Of a stretch of 22,811 bases of DNA, positions 7,760 through 15,832 are shown piece after piece. The position numbers and the translations under genes were made by a program. The notes under the pieces were generated by a model. That model was not told the origin of the DNA. It saw nothing but the letters and a program-made list of their open reading frames with translations, and ran no database searches. How positions within the stretch are numbered: position 1 is the stretch's first letter; each line of letters opens with the position of its first letter. The stretch spans positions 1 through 22,811 of the forward strand of contig JADJVI010000039.1 of NCBI GenBank assembly GCA_016710645.1. The letters are read 5' to 3'. This DNA is from Actinomycetales bacterium. GTDB lineage: Bacteria > Actinomycetota > Actinomycetes > Actinomycetales > Dermatophilaceae.

Positions 7760-9381
7760 CCACCCACGCGCCCGCGGCCCCGGTGCTGCTCCAGATCGAG
7801 GCGATGGACATCGTGTCCTACATCTTCGGCACCAACGTCCAACGTGAGCACATCGGCGCATCCTGGCTGGTGACGCAGCTCCCGAGATGGTTTCGGTCGG
7901 CATGCGACAGCGAATCTGTCGATGTGCTGGTCTCCGTCAGCGGGAAACTACTTGCGAAGGTGGAATCGGCGCAGGCCGCCAAGAAGATCGTCACTGCAGT
8001 ATCTTGCGCCGCCCTGGATGAGGCACCGGAACTGGACATCTGCGGTGCCTGGGTTTCGCTCCCCGGGGATGAAGTCACGGTCGGCGACATGAGGCGCGCG
8101 GCCGTTGCCTTGGAAGAGGCGCGGAGCCTTCGGGTCTCCATGGATGCCGCGTCGCCGACGATTCCCTTCCTCGATGTGTGTCGAGTCAGCAACCGCCCCG
8201 CGGTCCCCGAACTGGGCACGACGGGCGAGTGGGCGCGGGACAAGAAGATTGCTCTGAGCGAGAGCAGCCGTCGTAAGAGAGTCAAGGCGCAAGATTTCCG
8301 CAGCCACCTCCTGAAGGTCCTCGAGAACGGAGGGATCAGCGAGGAGAACGCAACCCGCTTGTTGCCGCATTTGAAGGAGCTTGAAGAGGCTGCCGACGAC
8401 GATTCGACAGGGATCACCGAACTGGAGTGGGTCGGCGTGGTCCATGCCGACGTCAACCACCTGACGTCGGCACTATATGGAGGCAACGCAGAGGCCGTTC
8501 ACGCCGTCAATCCGCAAGAGTTGCGCGAGCGCACGCGTCAGATCAGCCAGGCGATCGAGAGCGCATACGTGGCGGGTGCAAAGGCCGTCTTGATTCAGGC
8601 CGATGCCGCAAGCCCGAAGAAGCGGGTCAACGTCCTCCCGCTCTTCCCGATCATGCTGGGGGGTGACGACCTCACCGTCGTTGTCCACGGTCACTACGCC
8701 CTGACCTTCGCCGTCGAATACGCCAAGGCGCTTCGGGCGGCGACGGGTGCGGATGACAGTCCGTTGCGGTCTCTGACTGACGATCAGAGCGGGTTCCGCG
8801 CTGCCATCGGAGTGGCGCTCGTCAAGCCGCACTTTCCCTACCACCTCGCCGCGGCACTCGCCACGGCGCTATGCGACCGATCGAAACAGGCATCCCGCGC
8901 CGAGTCGATGGTCGACTTTGAGGTGGTCTACGACTCAGTTCACATTGATCTTGACGGCATACGCGGCCGTGACCCGGTTCCGAGCCTGCGTCCCCTCAGA
9001 GTCGAGGGAGTCGGAGCTGGCTCGTGGTGCGGACTGGTCGCCGCGGCACGGGCAGTGGTCGGCGATGGCGACAAAGACCGGGGTATGCCGTCGGGCCAGT
9101 TGGCCGCGCTGCGGGACGAAGTGCGTCGATCCGGCTCTCCTCCGACCGATCCTGCACTGAGCGATGCAGCCGCCGCGCGGTGGTCCAGGCTGGCTCACCA
9201 ATACCCACGGAGCGCGCAAGCGCTGGGGGATGGGGCGGGGCGGGTTGTGTGGGAGGACAGGCCATCGTCCCGCCGGGTCAGTCAACTCTTCGATGTCAAG
9301 GCGCTGCTCGATGTCAGCCCGGTGTCGTTGGTGCGGCTCCTCGCAGAAGGTTCCTGTGGCTCGGAAGGAGACGGCCGATGA
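7756..9381 (+). CDS. cas10: Cas10-like type III large subunit, small, without HD domain
   Basis: A 541-aa protein. It opens directly with the first palm domain, recognisable from IEAMDIVSYIFGTNVQREHI and GASWLVTQLP, the counterpart of the Cas10/Cmr2 motif after the HD domain. There is no N-terminal HD nuclease. The second palm domain carries VVHADVNHLTSALYGG (D232) and the nucleotidyl-cyclase signature LGGDD (302-305), then GFRAAIGVALVKPHFPYHLA and a C-terminal helical region. The intact GGDD suggests synthesis of cyclic oligoadenylate or a related signal when the complex binds target RNA. At 541 aa it is much shorter than usual Cas10 (about 700-900 aa), and no paired-cysteine zinc site is obvious. 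It starts at ATG 7756, overlapping the SLATT gene, with GGAGG at 7742-7746. Its stop overlaps the next gene. Confidence 0.88.
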   Translation: MTTHAPAAPVLLQIEAMDIVSYIFGTNVQREHIGASWLVTQLPRWFRSACDSESVDVLVSVSGKLLAKVESAQAAKKIVTAVSCAALDEAPELDICGAWVSLPGDEVTVGDMRRAAVALEEARSLRVSMDAASPTIPFLDVCRVSNRPAVPELGTTGEWARDKKIALSESSRRKRVKAQDFRSHLLKVLENGGISEENATRLLPHLKELEEAADDDSTGITELEWVGVVHADVNHLTSALYGGNAEAVHAVNPQELRERTRQISQAIESAYVAGAKAVLIQADAASPKKRVNVLPLFPIMLGGDDLTVVVHGHYALTFAVEYAKALRAATGADDSPLRSLTDDQSGFRAAIGVALVKPHFPYHLAAALATALCDRSKQASRAESMVDFEVVYDSVHIDLDGIRGRDPVPSLRPLRVEGVGAGSWCGLVAAARAVVGDGDKDRGMPSGQLAALRDEVRRSGSPPTDPALSDAAAARWSRLAHQYPRSAQALGDGAGRVVWEDRPSSRRVSQLFDVKALLDVSPVSLVRLLAEGSCGSEGDGR

Positions 9382-11015
9382 TTTCACGCGAGGTGAGCAT
9401 CACACTGGAGTCGGACTGGACGCACGGCTCGGGCCAGCGCGGTGATGACAATGCCGATATCGCCATCCAGCGCGATGCGTCGGGGCGGCCGCTTCTCAGA
9501 GGCACTCACCTCACCGGGTTGGTGCGCGAGGCATTACATGAAGTGATCGCCATGTTGGTCAACGAATCGGCCAAGGACAAGGCGGTGTGGAAGTCCTGGC
9601 TTACGGTGCTCTGCGGCAACGAGACCCATGCCGGAGCATTGTCGATCCGAACCGCCTACGCCGATATCGCGACCCCCATTGGCCTACGTCCGGGTGTCGC
9701 GATCAATCCGGCCACGGGAACCGCCGCAGACGACCAGCTGAGGCTGGCGCAGCGGGTCGGAACGGTCAAACTGACGACCTCCGCCGTCTTGGGGGAGCGC
9801 AGCGGGGACGGGCGCCGGCTTGCCTGGTCGAAGGATCAGATCACGGCCGCCTGGCTGCTGGCCGAAGCCGCCATGGGGCTCGTCGAAGCTGTCGGTTCCG
9901 AGCGCCATCGCGGCGCGGGGCGCGCAGTCATCGCCTGGGCGGATAAGGAACCGAAACTGACCGCGCGGCTGCAGCAACTGAAGACCAAGCCTGTGCCTCC
10001 ACCTGCTGCGACGGCGGAGACGAGACCGCGTGTGGGTGGAACTCCGGTGAGCGAGGAGTGGAAACGCTTCACGGTGGGTCTGACCCTGAGCGATCCGCTT
10101 CACGCAAACGCGGGAGTCAGGTCCAACACCATGCTGGGTCACCCCTACCTACCGGGGACTGCGCTCCTTCCGTGGCTTCACCAGCAGTTGCGCCGCATTG
10201 ACGCCGAGGACATCGTTCGGGACGCCGTCGTGAACGGTGGTTTGTTGGCGGGGAACGCGTATCCGGTGGTGGAGTCTCGGCCCACCTGGCCGGCACCGCT
10301 GGGGCTGAGCAGTCGAGGCCGCTGGGTCACGCAGTCCTGTCCGCATGACTTCGTCGATGGTGCGCCCATGCTCTTGGTCCCCCACAACACGATCGACCCC
10401 ACGAAGGGTCGGACGAAGACCGAAGCCGGCTTCTACCAAGTCGTGGCGATCGCCGACGGCAGCATCCTGGAGGCGGAGGTCTTGCTGAACACCGATGTAT
10501 GCCGTGCCCTTCCCGAGGGTTGGGAGACGAAGATCGACACGTCGGGGTTCTTTGGCGCCAAGTCCGGTGCGGCATACGGCGGGGCGAAGGTCTGCGTCTC
10601 CGGAGGTGTGCCCGCAACGCCGACCACGCCCAACGCGTCGGACGGGTCGCTCACCGTGTGGCTCCTCAGCGATCTTCTGCTGCGGTCACCCTCCTTCGCT
10701 GCTGCGGGGGTCTTCGACGTGGTGAAGGCCTTGCAGCAGCTTGGGGTCGGGGTCACCGACCCGCAGCTGGGGGAGGTTCACGTGCAGACCAAACGCATCG
10801 ACAGCTGGACCGGGAATGCACCACGTCCCACCTTGATCACGCTCGCGGCGGGCAGCACACTGCGGCTCCGCTGGGACGGATCGGGGGCCGAGGTGCTCGC
10901 CAAGGTGGCCCTCACCGGGTTCGGTGAGCGTCGGGCCGAAGGGTTCGGCCGGATGGCCTTCCAGCACCCACTACTCGAGTCTCAACCAGCACTCCCGGCA
11001 GGAGCACTTCCGTGA
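9378..11015 (+). CDS. Double-domain RAMP protein (Csx10/Cas7-like), type III effector subunit
   Basis: A 545-aa protein from ATG 9378, overlapping the cas10 stop, with GGAAGGAG 8 bases upstream. Two RAMP modules are visible. The first (about 1-195) opens ITLESDWTHGSG and has QRDASGRPLLRGTHLTGLVR, then RPGVAINPATGTAADDQL and a glycine-rich turn ERHRGAGRA. Aligned by eye with Csm3, D27 (NADIAIQRD) falls near the RNA-cleaving Asp33 position. A proline-rich linker (about 202-222) leads to the second module (about 228-535), with SDPLHANAG, YLPGTALLPWLHQQL and a terminal glycine-rich loop GFGERRAEGFGRMAF. It should be part of the crRNA-binding backbone or cap. It might combine Cas7 and Cas5 roles, since no separate Cas5 gene is visible. 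The exact family is uncertain; the opening resembles Csx10 proteins of III-D systems. Confidence 0.75.
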   Translation: MISREVSITLESDWTHGSGQRGDDNADIAIQRDASGRPLLRGTHLTGLVREALHEVIAMLVNESAKDKAVWKSWLTVLCGNETHAGALSIRTAYADIATPIGLRPGVAINPATGTAADDQLRLAQRVGTVKLTTSAVLGERSGDGRRLAWSKDQITAAWLLAEAAMGLVEAVGSERHRGAGRAVIAWADKEPKLTARLQQLKTKPVPPPAATAETRPRVGGTPVSEEWKRFTVGLTLSDPLHANAGVRSNTMLGHPYLPGTALLPWLHQQLRRIDAEDIVRDAVVNGGLLAGNAYPVVESRPTWPAPLGLSSRGRWVTQSCPHDFVDGAPMLLVPHNTIDPTKGRTKTEAGFYQVVAIADGSILEAEVLLNTDVCRALPEGWETKIDTSGFFGAKSGAAYGGAKVCVSGGVPATPTTPNASDGSLTVWLLSDLLLRSPSFAAAGVFDVVKALQQLGVGVTDPQLGEVHVQTKRIDSWTGNAPRPTLITLAAGSTLRLRWDGSGAEVLAKVALTGFGERRAEGFGRMAFQHPLLESQPALPAGALP

Positions 11016-12466
11016 TCAGGTACCGCTTGGAGGCGATCGTCCAGTTGGCGAGCCCTCTGCATATCGGAGGTCTTGACCGGCTCACCGTGGCCGGTCTTCA
11101 CGACGAAACACAGGTCAAGGAAATCGCCCGTGACTCCCAGGGGGTGAGGACGATCCCCGGGTCCAGCATTCGCGGAGCGCTCCGGGCGTTTCTGCGGAAG
11201 GCTGGTCAGCTCGATGACGTCGTATGGGGCTCTACCGAAGCAGCGTCGCTAATCACGGTCGACGACGTTAGCGTCCCGGTCTCGGTTCCGTCGTCGTCCG
11301 TCGACGGCAACGGCGTGGATCGGGTCACCGGAGCCGCAGCCCCCCGCTATCTGTTCCGTCAGGAGGTGATTCCTGCCGGGACCAGTCTCACCCTGACCTT
11401 CTCGGCCAGGTCAACCGAGGAGATGGCCGAGGCCGTCCACAACCAGATAGGCCTCATTGCGCGAGCTCTGAAGGACCCCACGTTCTCGTTGGGGGCTCGA
11501 GGGCGTGTTGGCTGGGGCCGGGTCAAGGGAGGAACTAGCACGGTGCTTCGAGTCGGCCGTTGGGACACCACATCGCTGAAGAGTTTGGCGAACTACGTCG
11601 AGCACCGATCCGACTGGGTCCATGGTCAATTCCATCCAAAGGACCCGTCGGCAGACAGTTGGTGGACCGACATCGGCCTGCTGACGCCTGGTCCTTCGAG
11701 TCAGCGCCCGAGCGTCCGGTGGACCATTGGTTGGAAACCAAGGGCGGGCCTGATGGTCCAGGACCATGACGAGAACGGCAATGTGGTCTCCTCCCGGGTC
11801 ATCGACGGTCGACATGTCCTGCCAGGCAGCGCCATCAAGGGAGCCCTGCGGGCTCGTGCGTCGCGCATCGTGCGGACCGCTCTCGCGGCCCAGGGTGACC
11901 TCCTGCCCAAGTGGGATGCGCTCTCCCTGACCGACCAACTGGAGTCGGATCACGTCCTCGTCAGAGAGCTCTTCGGGTCGACTGAGCGTGCTGGCCGATT
12001 GACAGTTGCCGACTGTTATGCGGCGGGGGCTAGCACGACTGCGCGGTCCCACAACAGTCTCGACCGCTGGTCGGGCGGCACGAGGGAATCCCACTTATGG
12101 GAAACGCAAGCCGCCGTCGATAACAGATGGGACCCCATCGTCCTGGACGTCGACCTCACCGAATTGGCGGTTGGGGCCCAGCGCGCCTGCCACGTGCTGC
12201 TGGGATTGGTCATCGCGGAGATCTGCTCGGGACGCCTCGCCCTCGGCGGTCACGGCACCAGGGGCCTGGGGCTGCTGAACGTGGCTGAGGTCAAAGTCAG
12301 TGGGAGCGAATTGGGAATAGCGAACTTCACCCTCAACGCCATCAACGGTCAGTTTCCTGCTGAGACCTTGATCAAGAAGCTTCGCCACGTCTGGGAGGTT
12401 GATGCGGTCGACACCTCCACGGTCAGCTGGCTGGATGTCCTCCAGGAGCAGGAGGTCGAGCCGTGA
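11012..12466 (+). CDS. Tandem Cas7 (Csm3-like) RAMP fusion
   Basis: A 484-aa protein from GTG 11012, overlapping the previous stop, with AGGAG 7 bases upstream. It contains two Csm3-like Cas7 modules. Module 1 has LASPLHIGG (12-20), TIPGSSIRGALRAFLRK (47-63) and the glycine-rich loop LGARGRVGWGRVKGG (160-174). Module 2 has GWKPRAGLMVQDHDENG (from 240), HVLPGSAIKGALRARASR (268-285) and LALGGHGTRGLGLL near 410. Cas7 subunits wrap the crRNA and cleave bound RNA every 6 nt through a conserved Asp. D31 of module 1 and D251/D253 of module 2 lie in about the right region, but I cannot assign the catalytic residue without an alignment. Fused Cas7 modules occur in III-D and III-E-like effectors, which makes this unlike the classical III-A/III-B subunit set. 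Confidence 0.85.
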   Translation: MIRYRLEAIVQLASPLHIGGLDRLTVAGLHDETQVKEIARDSQGVRTIPGSSIRGALRAFLRKAGQLDDVVWGSTEAASLITVDDVSVPVSVPSSSVDGNGVDRVTGAAAPRYLFRQEVIPAGTSLTLTFSARSTEEMAEAVHNQIGLIARALKDPTFSLGARGRVGWGRVKGGTSTVLRVGRWDTTSLKSLANYVEHRSDWVHGQFHPKDPSADSWWTDIGLLTPGPSSQRPSVRWTIGWKPRAGLMVQDHDENGNVVSSRVIDGRHVLPGSAIKGALRARASRIVRTALAAQGDLLPKWDALSLTDQLESDHVLVRELFGSTERAGRLTVADCYAAGASTTARSHNSLDRWSGGTRESHLWETQAAVDNRWDPIVLDVDLTELAVGAQRACHVLLGLVIAEICSGRLALGGHGTRGLGLLNVAEVKVSGSELGIANFTLNAINGQFPAETLIKKLRHVWEVDAVDTSTVSWLDVLQEQEVEP

Positions 12467-12918
12467 GCCGTGTCCAACACGCGACGTACAGCGCCACGTC
12501 AAGCCCGGGCCAATCGCTGGGAGATGCCCTCCTAGCCGCCCAGGCCCGGAATGCGGCTGCGGGCGTCGCCTTGACCACCGGGGGTCCGCGCCGGGTCACC
12601 CTGACCCAAACTCAACCGCCAATCCTCACCTCACGAGGTGAGGACGTTGATCTCGGCACCCTTTTCGAAGTGCGTCTCTGGCAGGTCGACCCGTGCGCGC
12701 CCCTGCTGGCCGCAGAAACGCGCTGGGTCAACGGGATTGGGTCGGCTGTGGTGGACGTCATCGCCGGTGAGGCATCTGGCGGCGACCCTTGCCTGGCCGT
12801 GCCGAGGTCTTACCGGAGTGGCGAACGCGTTGTTCAGGCAGTAGAGGTCTTCAGCGTCACCGAGCCCTTCGGGAATCTCAGTCCCACCGACCAACTGTTC
12901 CGATCTGGACTGGAGTAG
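12463..12918 (+). CDS. Small CRISPR type III-associated protein (possibly TIGR04423-like)
   Basis: A 151-aa protein from GTG 12463, overlapping the preceding stop, with AGGAGG 7 bases upstream. The first 40 residues are polar and probably flexible; the rest looks beta-rich: RVTLTQTQPPIL, then VDLGTLFEVRLWQVDP, AAETRWVNGIG, SAVVDVIAGE and RVVQAVEVFSV. The LFEVRLW...RWVNG pattern recalls short proteins annotated as type III-associated TIGR04423, from memory and not from a search. It does not look like the all-helical Cas11/Csm2 small subunit, and no such subunit is otherwise present. Its position between two RAMP genes suggests a structural or regulatory part of the complex. Confidence 0.6.
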   Translation: MSRVQHATYSATSSPGQSLGDALLAAQARNAAAGVALTTGGPRRVTLTQTQPPILTSRGEDVDLGTLFEVRLWQVDPCAPLLAAETRWVNGIGSAVVDVIAGEASGGDPCLAVPRSYRSGERVVQAVEVFSVTEPFGNLSPTDQLFRSGLE

Positions 12919-12920
12919 CC

Positions 12921-15051
12921 GTGCCCCATCCGACGCACTTCTACCACGCCTACAACTACATCCCCACTCCCGACCGGAATGATGGCTCGCTTCCGGAAGC
13001 TTTCCGGGATGGCTCACCGGCAACCCACGATCATCTGGCGCCGCAGTTGCTCAATGGCCGCATCGACGTGGAGATGACTGTCGTGACCCCGTTGGTGATC
13101 GGGGACACCGCGCCAGCTCCCAACAACCCGAATCACACCCGGTTGCGGGTTGCGTCGGCAAGCGGGAAGCCCGAGAGGAGCCACGGGACCGAACGACGTC
13201 TTGATCCCCACGACCAGCGTCAAAGGGATGCTCAGGTCAGCTTTCGAGGCGGTCACCCTGTCGCGTTTCGGTCAGCTCCCGACGGCAGACCAATACCTCA
13301 CCTATCGAGCTCGGGCATCCGCCGCGCTGGGCCTATTGCCGGTCCGAATCGAAATCCAGGCGAACGGTAGCGTCCTTGCCCACCCCCTCGATGGGGCTCC
13401 CGGGCCCACAGGCAGCCGACCGCTGCCTGCCGCCGTGTGGAAGGACGACGAAGGTGGGCCGGATTCGTTTGCACCAGGCGGCCTGGAGTTGATGCGCGCC
13501 ATTGGCCGGAGTCAGGCGGTGACGGACGCGACCCTGACCTTGGTGCAACGCAATCCAGGTCAGCAGAATGCCTATGACGAGTGGGTGGTCACCCACCTTG
13601 GCGGCATACGCACCGTCACGATCGGTGGGCTGTCGCGATGCCTGGGCGTGACCTACTCGATCACGGCGGCATCCCCGGGCTGGCTCTGCCGCACCGGCAG
13701 AGGCATCATCCGAAACAAGCACAGCGAGCGACTGTTCTTCAGTTCCCGCCCGTCCGCCCCCGTGCCTCTGACCGAAGACCACGTCAGGAGGTACAGGACC
13801 ATTCTCGACAGCTACGTGGAGGGTGAGGGAGCGAATCCGTCCGAGCCGGTCCTGAGCTACGTGCCCAGTGCGGCAGTGCCGTTCCACGATGGTGACCTCG
13901 TGTATGCCGTCCTGGACGACGTAGGCGGGATCGTCGAGCTGGTGCCCACCATGATCGGACGTCGCACCTTCCAAGAGTCCCCGGTGTCCATCGCCGAGGC
14001 CCGAGGTATGGAGCCAGCGTCATGTCGTGCTAAGGCGTCATCAGCGGACCGCACCTGGGGCTTCGTCCATGAGGCGCAGCCAGGCCAACCAGACAGCCAA
14101 GGCCCGCGCCTTGGAGCGGAGGCAGACGCTCACCGCGGCCAGATTGTCATCGGGGCGGTTGCCTCATTGAGCGTTAGACTCGAACGACCACGAGGCGGGA
14201 TCGTGCTGCGCGAACTGGCGTCACCGAAACCCAATGCCGCCCGCTTCTACGTTTTCGATGCCGACGGTCGCCCGATCCAGGCGCAAACCGGGGCCTGGTC
14301 ATCCGAAACAGTAGGCCGACTGGGGCGCAAGGAGGAGTTCTACCTTCCGGGTGATTCCCTGCCTCGCAAGGTCTATCCGCACCATCGATCGGCGACTTCC
14401 GGCGCCGCCTTCCCTGCCACAGCCGTCGACCCTGGGGGCATTCCCAACGACCGAAATTCCACAGTCGAGTCCTACATCGACCGAGGCAGCGCTTTCACGT
14501 TCTCGGTCGATTTCGTCAACCTCACGCGGCTGGAGTTGGCTGCCCTGGTCTGGCTTCTCGACTCGCGCAACCTGGCGACCGCGGACTCGCCAACTGGGCG
14601 TGGCTACCACCGTCTCGGTCACGGTCGCCCCCTGGGCCTCGGATCAGTGCAATTGGACGTGACGAGCGTGCACGTATCGACGGGCAAGGAGGTCGGATAC
14701 GGCTACTTCGACATCACGTCGTGCCTAGGGTTGGGCGGCGCGCAGGAGGATGCGTCCTCGCTCGCCAAGGAATTCGACGATTTCGTCAGGGCAGAGAACT
14801 ACAACCCTCTCAATCGCGCCATCGCCGCGTTCAGGCGCTCAGCCAGCGGCCACCCCGAACACCCGGACCGTGTGGTCTCCTACCCCTACGCTCTCGGCAG
14901 GCCAAACGTCGGAACGGTGATTCCGTGGTTCCTCTGGAACGAGACGGTGCAGCACGACGTCGTCAAAGGCGACCTCATTCCTAACCGCCACGGCCTCTCG
15001 CTTCCGCCGCTGTGGGCTGGCGATGACGCTCTGCCGTGGAATCCTCACTAG
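12921..15051 (+). CDS. Large RAMP protein (TIGR03986-like), one frameshift near 13165-13185
   Basis: GTG 12921 follows the previous stop by two bases and has GGAG at 12912-12915. The opening frame (PHPTHFYHAYNYIPTP, IDVEMTVVTPLVIGD) runs into a second frame that continues with PNDVLIPTTSVKGMLRSAFE. A single extra base in the CCC at about 13170-13172 would explain the shift and restore a product of roughly 709 aa. The first RAMP half carries SVKGMLRSAFEAVTLSRFG and GLLPVRIEIQ. The second carries SLPRKVYPHH, then FTFSVDFVNLTRLELAALVW and the glycine-rich YHRLGHGRPLGLGSV. This organisation fits the long RAMP family TIGR03986. Downstream of the shift it is fully open for about 1870 bases, so a recent mutation or a sequencing error is more likely than long decay. 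If the shift is real, the complex would lack this subunit. Confidence 0.8.
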
Positions 15052-15070
15052 CGAGAAGGGAACACGAAGG

Positions 15071-15832
15071 ATGCCGAGCAGATGGTTCGTTCCGGTGCAC
15101 GGGGTGGATCCGCAAAAGGTGCGGCTGGAGCATGTCCATGCGGCCTTTTCGGCGTGGTTTGACGGAAATTCGGCCGAGCACGCGGCGGGAGACAAGCCCT
15201 ACACCATTTCCCCACTCACTCAGCGCGGCGGTCGCGTCGGGGTGATCATCACAACCCTGAACGATTATGCCGTTGATCGCCTTCATCTCGGTGTCCAGCG
15301 TCAGGGTGGCACGGTGCGTCTGGGTAATCAAGCACGCGCCGTCGGGAGGCCGCAACTCATTGAGGCCCAGTCCTGGCGAGAACTTTCCGCGGTTCGCGAC
15401 GCTCGGCAGTGGACCATTCAGTTCCTTACCCCGACGACCTTTCGGTCCGGTGACAGATCCTCCCCCATGCCATCGGTCCCGACCATCATGGCAGGGCTGG
15501 GCCGCGCGTGGACGATGTGGTGCGAGGACGACGAGGTTCGGGCTATTCCACAGCCCACGTCGGTGGGGGCGTTGTGGGTGAGCGATCTCAAACTGCACAG
15601 TTCGGTGCTCCACCTCCGCCGACGCGACCGCGACGGAGTCGCCCGGACGACCAGTGCGTCCGGTGTGACGGGAACTCTCACGCTCCGTGCGGACGACGCC
15701 GAAACGGCGCAGTGGGCGAATCGCCTCTTGGGACTGGCTCCGTACTGCGGTGTCGGCTCGATGCGTGGCAAGGGATTTGGGGTAGTCAGCGTCCATGAGT
15801 CGACTTCTAACGGCCGAAGGGAATCAGCGTGA
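15071..15832 (+). CDS. cas6: Cas6 pre-crRNA endoribonuclease
   Basis: A 253-aa RAMP-fold protein. DKPYTISPLT (41-50) matches the KPYTxSPL signature of Cas6. QFLTPTTFRSGDRSSPMPSV (117-136) is its usual mid-protein segment, and YCGVGSMRGKGFGVVSV (about 228-244) is the terminal glycine-rich loop. His22/His24 in LEHVHAAF are candidates for the general base but are unproven. Cas6 cuts the CRISPR transcript at the base of the repeat hairpin; here the stem CGCTGTC/GACAGCG precedes the 8-nt tag ATAGAAAC. ATG 15071 has AGAAGGGA about 10 bases upstream. The stop overlaps the GTG of the next gene. In many RT-containing systems Cas6 is fused to RT-Cas1; here it is separate. Confidence 0.88.
   Translation: MPSRWFVPVHGVDPQKVRLEHVHAAFSAWFDGNSAEHAAGDKPYTISPLTQRGGRVGVIITTLNDYAVDRLHLGVQRQGGTVRLGNQARAVGRPQLIEAQSWRELSAVRDARQWTIQFLTPTTFRSGDRSSPMPSVPTIMAGLGRAWTMWCEDDEVRAIPQPTSVGALWVSDLKLHSSVLHLRRRDRDGVARTTSASGVTGTLTLRADDAETAQWANRLLGLAPYCGVGSMRGKGFGVVSVHESTSNGRRESA

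Noticed and set aside
13150..15051. An independent start at TTG 13150 for the large RAMP gene
   Set aside because: There is no ribosome binding site, and the preceding frame from 12921 encodes the expected N-terminal RAMP strand. A single indel joins the two better.
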